Below are positions 1-6,300 of a stretch of 22,425 nucleotides of DNA, piece after piece (position 1 is the first letter of the stretch; every line of letters starts with the position of its first letter). This DNA comes from an uncultured Peptococcaceae bacterium (GTDB lineage Bacteria; Bacillota; Peptococcia; Peptococcales; Peptococcaceae), in the NCBI GenBank assembly GCA_902462325.1, contig CABQBF010000027.1, positions 1-22,425 of the forward strand. Direction: 5' to 3'. Under the pieces are notes generated by a model. It was given only the letters and a program-made list of their open reading frames with translations, did not search any database and was not told the origin of the DNA. Both the position numbers and the translations under genes were made by a program.

Positions 1-881
1 GATAGACTATTTTTCTTCCCTGCGCGTTCCCAGGGCGCGGCAGCCGATAACAACACCGCCGATACAATCACCGCGCCGCCTAGGACTTCCCGCCAGGTGG
101 GAAACTCCTGCAGCAGCGCCATGGCAAACAGGATCCCATACACCGTTTCTAAGCCGGAAATGATCCCTGCCGTCTGCGCCGACTGATAGCGCTGCCCATA
201 TACAAACAGCGAAAAAGCAAAGGCAGTACACAGTACGCCCAATACAGCCACCCACCAAATATCCATTACCGTCCAGACCGTTTGAGAAATCCACAGCGCC
301 GGCCATAAGGTTCCCGCCACAGTCAGCTGCTCATAAAAGCAAATGACCATACCGTCGTAACGATTGGACAAATAGCGATTTAGCAGCGATAAAACTGCAT
401 AAGTGGCACTGCTGCCCAAACCCCAAAGAATACCCAGCGTAATCTGATTGTCTGCAGAAAATTCTGGTATGGTCAGCAAAATGCCCAGCAACAGCAGCAA
501 GGACAGAAGCAGATTGTTTCTTTGAAAAGGCTCTCGGAAACAGATCGGCTCCAAAGCTGTTAAAAACAAAGGAAAAGTGGAAAAGGTGATGGTGCCGATG
601 GCCACTGAAGCCACCTTCACCGCTTGAAAAAAACTGATCCAATGAGCCGCCAGCACCAGACCTGCCAGAAAAAGCAGCGCTCCGTCCCGCCGGCAGCTCA
701 CCTTTAGCGGCTGACGGCGCAGCAGGAGCAAACTCAGCAGCACAGCGCTGGAGCAAAGGGTGCGTCCCCAGGTGATTGCCGCTGCGGAGCAGGTAATATA
801 TTTGCCGATCACACCGGATAGTCCAAACAGCATCACCGCCATATGCAGCATCCATAAGCTTTGCTTGTTTCCAATTTGCAT
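1..881 (-). CDS. EamA/DMT-family permease, 3' end cut by window edge
   Basis: The frame stays open from an ATG at 881 to the left edge (293 codons, no stop), so only the last few residues and the stop are missing. The product is almost entirely hydrophobic. It shows two successive blocks of about five membrane segments, roughly residues 8-135 and 150-285, as expected for the duplicated EamA domains of drug/metabolite transporters, which are usually about 290-300 aa. Typical patches are AAITWGRTL, AHWISFFQAVK and, in the second half, the segment around YGQRYQSAQTAGIISGLE. The start is supported by GGAGG eight bases upstream. The substrate cannot be told from sequence; family members export amino acids, sugars or metabolites across the inner membrane. 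It lies 122 bases downstream of the ABC exporter genes but appears to have its own promoter. Confidence 0.85.
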   Translation of the reverse strand, partial: MQIGNKQSLWMLHMAVMLFGLSGVIGKYITCSAAAITWGRTLCSSAVLLSLLLLRRQPLKVSCRRDGALLFLAGLVLAAHWISFFQAVKVASVAIGTITFSTFPLFLTALEPICFREPFQRNNLLLSLLLLLGILLTIPEFSADNQITLGILWGLGSSATYAVLSLLNRYLSNRYDGMVICFYEQLTVAGTLWPALWISQTVWTVMDIWWVAVLGVLCTAFAFSLFVYGQRYQSAQTAGIISGLETVYGILFAMALLQEFPTWREVLGGAVIVSAVLLSAAAPWERAGKKNSL

Positions 882-912
882 GATCCTGCCTCCAAACCAA
901 TTGACTGCCTTT

Positions 913-921
913 ATCATACCA
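913..921 (-). promoter_or_regulatory. Candidate extended -10 promoter of the EamA permease gene
   Basis: On the minus strand TGG TATGAT forms an extended -10 element about 30 bases upstream of the permease start. No good -35 hexamer sits 16-18 bases further upstream, which is tolerable for extended -10 promoters. Confidence 0.35.
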
Positions 922-1003
922 CAATCGTTCCATAAAGACATCTGTTTTTACGCATTTTTCTATTGGCCGGTCTGCAAGCAGAAACGCCTTGGAAGATCGT
1001 CTG

Positions 1004-2839
1004 CTACACGGCCTGCGCAAACTGGCTATGATACAGTTGGGCGTAGAAGCCACCCTTTTCCAGCAATTGCACATGATTGCCGCGTTCTATGATATCGCCG
1101 TCCTTCATCACCAAAATCAAATCCGCGTTGCGGATGGTAGACAGCCGGTGCGCAATGACAAAGGAGGTGCGCCCGACCGTCAGGCTGTCCATCGCCTTTT
1201 GGATCAAAATTTCGGTACGGGTATCCACCGCGCTGGTGGCTTCGTCCAAAATCAGCATGGGCCGATCTTGAACCATGGCCCGGGCAATGGCGATCAGCTG
1301 CTTTTGCCCGGCGGACAGACTGGCATGGTCGCTCAGCATGGTATCGTAGCCTTTCGGCAGCGTTTGCACAAAAGGATGCAGTCCCACTGCTTTGCAGGCC
1401 GCTTCCACTGCTTCAGGCGAAACGTCCGCTTTATTATAAACAATATTTTCCCTGATGGTACCTTCAAACAGCCAAGTGTCCTGCAGCACCATGCAAAACA
1501 GACTGCGCAAAGCTTCCCTGGTCAGCTGACTGACGGCCGTGCCGTCAATCAGGATCTCGCCGCTCTCCGGCTCGTAAAAGCCCAGCAGCAGATTGACCAG
1601 CGTCGTTTTGCCGGCGCCGGTAGGCCCTACAATGGCGATTTTCTGTCCGGCCTTTATCTGGGCGGAAAAATGACGAAGAACAGGCTTCTCCTTGCTATAG
1701 CCAAAACACACGTTGCGAAACTCCACATCGCCGTTCACCTGCTCCAGCGCTGTCTGCTTCCCGCTTTCATCGCTCAGCTCTGGCTCTGCCAGGAAATCGA
1801 AGATCCGTTCACTGGCTGCCGCTGCCGCCTGCAGATTCATCAGCATGGAAGAAAATTGCGACAGCGTGCCGGTAAATAAATTAATATACAGCATAAACGC
1901 CACGATCACGCCAAAGGAAATCATGCCGTGCCAGGCCAGCAAAGCGCCCACAATGCAGACGACCACATAGCCCAGATTACTGACAAACCCCATCAGGGGC
2001 TGTGAAAGGCCCGAAATAAACTGACTTTTCCATGCGGATCGATAAAGCTCGTCGTTCATAACGCGAAACCGCCGTTTGGCTTCTTTTTCGCCGTTATAAG
2101 CCTTGACAATGCTTTGACCGGTATAATATTCCTCAATATAACCATTAAGCTGTCCCAGCCCAGCCTGCTGCTGTATAAAATAGCTCTGCGAGCGGGACGC
2201 CAGCAGGGACATCAGGCCAAAGCTCAGAGCAGTGGCCGCCAAAGCCGACAGCGTCATGATTCGGTTGGTGTAAAGCATCATGGCCAGCGTGCCGCAAAAC
2301 AGCGCTGCCTGCGCCACGAAGCCGCTGAAACTTTGCCCTAAAGCCTGTGTGAGGGTTTCCACATCGTTGGTAATGCGGGAAAGTGTGTTGCCGATACTGG
2401 TGGTGTCGAAATAGCGCAGCGGCAGACGATTGATCTTTTGGGAGATATCACGCCGCAACGATTTTGCTGTGGCCTGGGTCACGCTGGCCATCATCACGCC
2501 TTGCAGCAAGCTGCAGCAAAAGCTTATACTATATAAGCAAACCAGCAGCAAGGCGGCCCGGGTCGCCGCCTCCGCATTGATTCCGGTATATAGGCCGTCC
2601 GTTATCACATCGGTCATCCTCTTGAATTGCTCCGGTCCGGCCACTGTCAGCAGGGTACCGGCCACCGCCAAGAAAACAGCGCCGCAAATAGCAGGCAATT
2701 GACTTTTACAATAGTACAGCAGCGCTTTGCCAAAATGATAAGCCTTCGCACCGCCCATGCTCCCGCTTCCGCCACGACCGACTTTAGCAGGCCCCGGCAA
2801 CCGCTTCTCCAAATTCTTTCTTTCATACGGTTCAGGCAT
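1004..2839 (-). CDS. Multidrug-type ABC exporter half, canonical ATP site (permease-ATPase fusion)
   Basis: A 611-residue half-transporter. An N-terminal membrane domain of six helices (about residues 45-330) is followed by a nucleotide-binding domain (about 365-610). Visible motifs are Walker A GPTGAGKTT near 405, Q-loop VLQDTWLF, signature LSAGQKQ near 506, Walker B MLILDEATSAVD near 526 with the catalytic Glu present, and the switch His in IAHRLST. The signature has Ala in place of the first Gly (LSAGQ). The frame stays open further upstream, but the ATG at 2839 has AGGAGG nine bases before it and overlaps the preceding stop by eight bases, which indicates translational coupling. With its upstream neighbour it fits heterodimeric exporters of the LmrCD/BmrCD/TM287-288 type (known family architecture). 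Export of drugs or other amphiphiles is inferred from the family and the MarR partner. Confidence 0.92.
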   Translation of the reverse strand: MPEPYERKNLEKRLPGPAKVGRGGSGSMGGAKAYHFGKALLYYCKSQLPAICGAVFLAVAGTLLTVAGPEQFKRMTDVITDGLYTGINAEAATRAALLLVCLYSISFCCSLLQGVMMASVTQATAKSLRRDISQKINRLPLRYFDTTSIGNTLSRITNDVETLTQALGQSFSGFVAQAALFCGTLAMMLYTNRIMTLSALAATALSFGLMSLLASRSQSYFIQQQAGLGQLNGYIEEYYTGQSIVKAYNGEKEAKRRFRVMNDELYRSAWKSQFISGLSQPLMGFVSNLGYVVVCIVGALLAWHGMISFGVIVAFMLYINLFTGTLSQFSSMLMNLQAAAAASERIFDFLAEPELSDESGKQTALEQVNGDVEFRNVCFGYSKEKPVLRHFSAQIKAGQKIAIVGPTGAGKTTLVNLLLGFYEPESGEILIDGTAVSQLTREALRSLFCMVLQDTWLFEGTIRENIVYNKADVSPEAVEAACKAVGLHPFVQTLPKGYDTMLSDHASLSAGQKQLIAIARAMVQDRPMLILDEATSAVDTRTEILIQKAMDSLTVGRTSFVIAHRLSTIRNADLILVMKDGDIIERGNHVQLLEKGGFYAQLYHSQFAQAV

Positions 2840-4595
2840 ATCGCAATTCCTCCTCTGAAAGCTGCGATTTGGCAATCTCCTGATAAACGGAACAAGTTTC
2901 CAATAGCTCCTTGTGTTTGCCCATTCCCACAATTCTGCCGTTATCCAGCACAAGAATTTTATCGGCGTCCAGAATGGTTCCGATACGCTGCGCCACAACA
3001 ACGGTCGTCGCGCCCGCTGTTTCTTGCCGCAGGCTCCGCCGCAGTGTACGCTCCGTCTGGTAATCCAACGCCGAAAAGCAATCGTCAAGAATATAGATCT
3101 GCGGCTTACGGTACACTGCCCTGGCAATGGCTAACCGCTGCTTCTGACCACCGGAAAGGTTAGCGCCGTTTTGGGCAATAACAGCATCGCAGCCACCCTC
3201 TCTGGCTTCCACAAATTCTGCTGCCTGAACGATCTGCAGCGATTTTTGTATCTGTTTTTCATCAACCGTGTCCTGCCCGTTATCGCCGTAAGCGACATTG
3301 GAAGCGACAGTTCCGCTGAACAGCACAGCTTTCTGCGACACATAGCCCAGCTTTCTGCGCAGCGCCTCCTGCCGATACTGCTTGACATTCAGACCGTCTA
3401 CCAGCACTTCCCCCGCCGTCACATCATAGAAACGGAGGATTAAATTTACCAGGGTACTCTTGCCGCTGCCGGTAGAGCCGATCAGCGCCACTGTCTCGCC
3501 GGGCCGGACGGTAAAGCTGATATCCTGCAATACATCGTCGGCTCCGTTCGGATAACGAAAGCTCACATGGCAGAACTGAATCTCCCCCTGCCGCTCCGGG
3601 TTTCCAGTCTGCACCGCTCCATCTGCTACGCTGCTTTCAGCGTTCAACACCTCGCAAACACGGTTCGCCGAAACAATAGCCCGGGGAACAAACATAAGCA
3701 TCATCGTCAGCATCATAAACGCTGAAAGCACCTGAGCTGCATAAGACGAAAACACGATCATATCCGAAAAAATATTTAATTTATCAACCATAGCCGCCTC
3801 ATTGATGATGGCGACGCCGGTCCAGTAAATGGTCAGCGTTAAGCCGGACATGATCAGCTGCATACCCGGACTGGCCAGGGCCATCAGCCGGCTGGTAAAC
3901 AGATTGGTCTCAGTCAGTTCCTGATTGGCGCGCTCAAATTTGGCCTCCTGATAAGCCTCTGCACCATAAGCGCGAACGACTTGAAGCCCTGTCAGCTGTT
4001 CTCTGGCCACACGGTTTAACTGATCGGTCAGCTTTTGCATCATCGTAAATTTGGGAATAACCAGGGCAAACAGGCTGCCCAGCATGGCCAGCAAAATACA
4101 GACAAAAATAGCTGTCACAACGGTCCACGGCTCGCTCCTTCCATATATTTTCAAAATGGCCCACACCGCCATGATAGGCGCTTTGACGCCGATCTGCAAT
4201 CCTATCATTATCGCCATTTTAATTTGCGTAATATCATTGGTGGAGCGGGTGATCAGGCTGGCGGTAGAAAATCGGTTCAGTTCCTCCATAGAAAGGGCGA
4301 TGGTTTTGTCGAACAAAGCCTCCCGCAGCCGCGCCGACAGACCGGCAGAGGTTTTCGCTACAAAAAATCCAGTTATCACTGCCGCCGCCAGGCTGCCCAG
4401 AGCGCAGAGCAGCATCTTGCCGCCGGCAAGCAAAATATCTTCCATAGCGCTGCCTGCCGTCTGCACCAGTTTGGTGATTTCCGACATATAATCGGGCAGC
4501 TTTAAGCTCAGCCATACCTGAAAAATAATAGAGATCAGGCTGCAAAACACAAACAGCCAATCTTGTTTTTGCAAATAACGCAGTAAGGTCAACAT
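2832..4595 (-). CDS. Multidrug-type ABC exporter half, degenerate ATP site (permease-ATPase fusion)
   Basis: A 587-residue half-transporter beginning MLTLLRYLQKQDW, with about six membrane helices (residues 15-300) and an ATPase domain (about 335-575). Motifs are Walker A GSTGSGKST near 371, Q-loop YVSQKAVLFSG, signature LSGGQKQ near 478 and Walker B IYILDDCFSALD near 499. The residue after the Walker B Asp is Asp rather than the catalytic Glu, and the switch position reads VAQRIGT with Gln instead of His. These are the usual marks of the catalytically weak subunit in heterodimeric exporters. The start at 4595 is chosen because AGGAGG lies just upstream and it overlaps the MarR gene stop by seven bases; the frame remains open upstream, but that sequence is the MarR gene read out of frame. 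It is the middle gene of a MarR-ABC-ABC operon. Confidence 0.92.
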   Translation of the reverse strand: MLTLLRYLQKQDWLFVFCSLISIIFQVWLSLKLPDYMSEITKLVQTAGSAMEDILLAGGKMLLCALGSLAAAVITGFFVAKTSAGLSARLREALFDKTIALSMEELNRFSTASLITRSTNDITQIKMAIMIGLQIGVKAPIMAVWAILKIYGRSEPWTVVTAIFVCILLAMLGSLFALVIPKFTMMQKLTDQLNRVAREQLTGLQVVRAYGAEAYQEAKFERANQELTETNLFTSRLMALASPGMQLIMSGLTLTIYWTGVAIINEAAMVDKLNIFSDMIVFSSYAAQVLSAFMMLTMMLMFVPRAIVSANRVCEVLNAESSVADGAVQTGNPERQGEIQFCHVSFRYPNGADDVLQDISFTVRPGETVALIGSTGSGKSTLVNLILRFYDVTAGEVLVDGLNVKQYRQEALRRKLGYVSQKAVLFSGTVASNVAYGDNGQDTVDEKQIQKSLQIVQAAEFVEAREGGCDAVIAQNGANLSGGQKQRLAIARAVYRKPQIYILDDCFSALDYQTERTLRRSLRQETAGATTVVVAQRIGTILDADKILVLDNGRIVGMGKHKELLETCSVYQEIAKSQLSEEELRYA

Positions 4596-5230
4596 AAGCC
4601 CTCCTGGCTTTCTGTTTTCTTTTCTGCTGCAGCATCCGACGTTGCAGTAATATTTCCGTCTTGCGCAAAAGGCTGGCCACACGTTGTGGTTTCCTGTCCA
4701 AACTGCCATCCCGGCATTGTTCCGGCTCTCATCTGCATCAGACGCTCCAATTGGGCATTCCGCATCCGGTTCCCCCATTCCTCCAGCTCTTGTGCTGTGA
4801 TGCCAAGCTTTTGCTCCAAAGCGGCAATGATGCGGTCGAGATAGATTCCAAAGATTTTCTGTTCTTTTTCCTCCAAACAATCGAAAATATCGGCGTAATT
4901 GTTTCTCGGCTGCTGCACTGTTTTGCCTTTCTCTGTCAGCTGCACCATCAGCACACGCCGATCGTTTGCCGACGGTTTGCGCTCTACATAACCGCCCTTC
5001 TCCAAACGATTCAATAACTCATTCAGCGATTGCTGCCGAATATTCAGCAAATACGCCAGATCCTTGGTGCTGATTTCCGGCTGCATTTTCAGCAGAGCCA
5101 GTACACGTCCCTGCCCCCGGCTGGTATCGGCAAAAGGGCCATGCTCCGCCATTTCTGTCATCTGCTGCTGTCGCAGCAGCCATTGCAATCTTGTCAGCTT
5201 CTCCTGCAGCTCTAACTCTGTATCATACAT
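4589..5230 (-). CDS. MarR-family transcriptional regulator with C-terminal extension
   Basis: A 213-residue protein. Residues about 40-105 form a MarR winged helix: RVLALLKMQPEISTKDLAYL, then a recognition helix near NIRQQSLNELLNRLEKGG, then the wing YVERKPSANDRRV with the conserved Asp-Arg pair and LTEKGK. MarR proteins are usually 140-160 aa; this one carries about 50 extra residues at the C-terminus that are Gln/Thr/Ala-rich and look unstructured. The start at 5230 follows AGGAGG by seven bases. It is the first gene of the operon with the two ABC exporter halves. Three near-identical palindromes surround its promoter, so it is very likely an autorepressor released by a ligand that the pump exports. 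That is inference from the family rule and the layout. Confidence 0.92.
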   Translation of the reverse strand: MYDTELELQEKLTRLQWLLRQQQMTEMAEHGPFADTSRGQGRVLALLKMQPEISTKDLAYLLNIRQQSLNELLNRLEKGGYVERKPSANDRRVLMVQLTEKGKTVQQPRNNYADIFDCLEEKEQKIFGIYLDRIIAALEQKLGITAQELEEWGNRMRNAQLERLMQMRAGTMPGWQFGQETTTCGQPFAQDGNITATSDAAAEKKTESQEGLC

Positions 5231-5252
5231 CCTAATTCCTCCTAGAATTTTT

Positions 5253-5268
5253 TAACAGGTACCTGTTA
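5253..5268. promoter_or_regulatory. MarR operator 1, downstream of the -10
   Basis: A perfect 16-base palindrome, taacaggtacctgtta, around the expected transcription start and upstream of the MarR ribosome binding site. Its centre is 22 bases (about two helical turns) from operator 2, so two dimers could bind the same face of the DNA. Confidence 0.75.
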
Positions 5269-5270
5269 TT

Positions 5271-5299
5271 AATTTAACAGGTACCTGTAATATTGTCAA
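5271..5299 (-). promoter_or_regulatory. Promoter of the marR-ABC-ABC operon
   Basis: The minus strand carries a perfect -35 TTGACA (5299-5294), a 17-base spacer and a -10 TAAATT (5276-5271, 4 of 6 consensus bases). The spacer contains the 12-base palindrome acaggtacctgt. Transcription would start around 5260-5265, about 30 bases upstream of the MarR ATG. Confidence 0.75.
5275..5290. promoter_or_regulatory. MarR operator 2, in the promoter spacer
   Basis: taacaggtacctgtaa, identical to operator 1 except for one end base. The core acaggtacctgt is a perfect palindrome filling most of the spacer between -35 and -10, so a bound repressor would directly exclude RNA polymerase. Confidence 0.75.
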
Positions 5300-5308
5300 G
5301 CATTTTTT

Positions 5309-5321
5309 ACAGGATACCTGT
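5309..5321. promoter_or_regulatory. MarR operator 3, upstream of the -35, altered spacing
   Basis: acagg-ata-cctgt has the same half-sites as operators 1 and 2 but a three-base centre instead of two. It lies about 32 bases (three turns) from operator 2. The altered centre suggests a weaker or auxiliary site. Confidence 0.55.
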
Positions 5322-5348
5322 TAAAAATCAAAAATAATTTCGCATAAC

Positions 5349-5411
5349 AAAAACTCCCAGCCTGCCTGGTCCGTACAACCTGTACCGTCCAAAGCTGCTG
5401 AGAGCCTTTTT
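5349..5411 (-). terminator. Terminator of the sbcC transcription unit
   Basis: On the minus strand GGCTCTCAGC pairs with GCTGGGAG (8 bp, one G-U), followed by TTTTTG. The A-run before the stem can also pair with the T-run. The loop is long and holds a smaller GTAC/GTAC hairpin. It sits just upstream of the MarR promoter, where it would insulate that operon from leftward sbcC transcription. Confidence 0.5.
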
Positions 5412-5459
5412 AAAATCAAGATCAGATCGAAATTTCTTCTAAGAGATCATAAATCAACC

Positions 5460-5683
5460 TTACAAGGAGAAACGCTGCTTTACATTTCGCAAAGAATCCA
5501 GCGATTTGGCCAAATAATTTGCTTGCGCCGCAAGCACACCCTGATTTTTCGCTAACATCAAATAGAAATCACCTGTAGTCTCACAAATTTTAAACAGCGG
5601 GCCATAGAAACCTTGGTTATTCCTGTTTGCTCAATCGATTCTAAATAATCGAAAAAACGGACTGCGTTGCATATAGCAGCTTT
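5460..5683 (-). pseudogene. Possible remnant of an unidentified gene, frame broken
   Basis: Between sbcC and the terminator the minus strand reads protein-like in two frames that join end to end. An upstream piece without a start contains AICNAVRFFDYLESIEQTG. After about 5630 the sense moves to another frame with GFYGPLFKICETTGDFYLML and ends KQRFSL at a TAA (5460-5462). A TAG (5684-5686) closes the upstream side. This looks like the 3' end of a gene that has lost its start and suffered a one-base indel. I do not recognise the family. It could instead be chance coding-like sequence. Confidence 0.3.
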
Positions 5684-5712
5684 CTAAATACGTTTTTCCG
5701 CTATGCGGCTTT

Positions 5713-6300
5713 TTAATTGGCCAATTCCCAGCGCACGCTGCTGCCCTGATCCGTTTTGCTGACTACCAGCTTGTTCTCAATTTGCGCCTTCAGCTCACTG
5801 ACATGGGAGATGATGCCCACCAACCGTTTCCCTTCCGACAGCTCATTTAAAATGGCAATGGCCTGGTTGCGGGTTTCTTCGCTCAGAGAGCCAAAGCCCT
5901 CATCGACGAACATGGCGTCAATATGCACCTTGCCAGCCGTATGCTGAATAAAATCGGCCATGCCCAACGCCATAGCCAACGCCGCCATAAAGGATTCGCC
6001 GCCGGACAAGGTTTTTACGTCACGGGTTTGGTCATTGACGATGCTGTACACATCCAAATCCAGGCCCACCTGCCCCTGCGCGCCCAAATCCTCCAAATCC
6101 CGGCACTGCAGAATAAACTGGTGATTGGACATGGTATACAGCCGCCGGTTGGCATTCTCGATGATTTTCTTAAAATAACGGCGCTGGATGTAGGTCTGAA
6201 ATTTCATGTGCTTCCCGGCTAAACGGCCATTGGCCGTGTTATCCAGATTGCTCAGCAGGATATATTGCCGGTGCAGCGTTTTGCGCTGTTCGTAGAGGTC
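5713..6300 (-). CDS. sbcC: SbcC C-terminal part (ATPase head), severed by an in-frame stop
   Basis: This stretch continues the sbcC frame directly after the TAA at 6301-6303: DLYEQRKTLHRQYILLSNL, then the hallmark region FQTYIQRRYFKKII, the ABC signature LSGGESFMAALAMALG, Walker B IDAMFVDEGFGSLS with the catalytic Glu, and the switch segment GIISHVSEL. These belong to the C-terminal head that must pair with the N-terminal Walker A for ATP hydrolysis in the SbcCD (Mre11-Rad50) nuclease. The only internal ATG is at 6207 (MKFQTYIQ), preceded by a weak GGGAAG, so separate translation is possible but would start inside the conserved head. The fragment ends with TAA at 5713-5715. Without readthrough or reinitiation it is not expressed. 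Confidence 0.8.
   Translation of the reverse strand, partial: DLYEQRKTLHRQYILLSNLDNTANGRLAGKHMKFQTYIQRRYFKKIIENANRRLYTMSNHQFILQCRDLEDLGAQGQVGLDLDVYSIVNDQTRDVKTLSGGESFMAALAMALGMADFIQHTAGKVHIDAMFVDEGFGSLSEETRNQAIAILNELSEGKRLVGIISHVSELKAQIENKLVVSKTDQGSSVRWELAN

Noticed and set aside
331..1074. Leftward 247-codon frame over the EamA permease region
   Set aside because: The adjacent frame gives a continuous ten-helix permease with a good ribosome binding site; this frame is its shifted shadow.
989..1879. Long rightward open frame (296 codons) over the ABC exporter gene
   Set aside because: It is antisense to a clear ABC ATPase, is His/Gln/Arg-rich, and has no domain; a composition shadow of the real gene.
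2840..3127. Upstream extension of the second ABC gene to 3127
   Set aside because: The extra residues are the preceding ABC gene read out of frame; the ATG at 2839 has AGGAGG and an 8-base overlap.
5691..5711. ccgctatgcgg followed by cttttt as a rightward terminator
   Set aside because: The stem is only four base pairs and no rightward gene precedes it.
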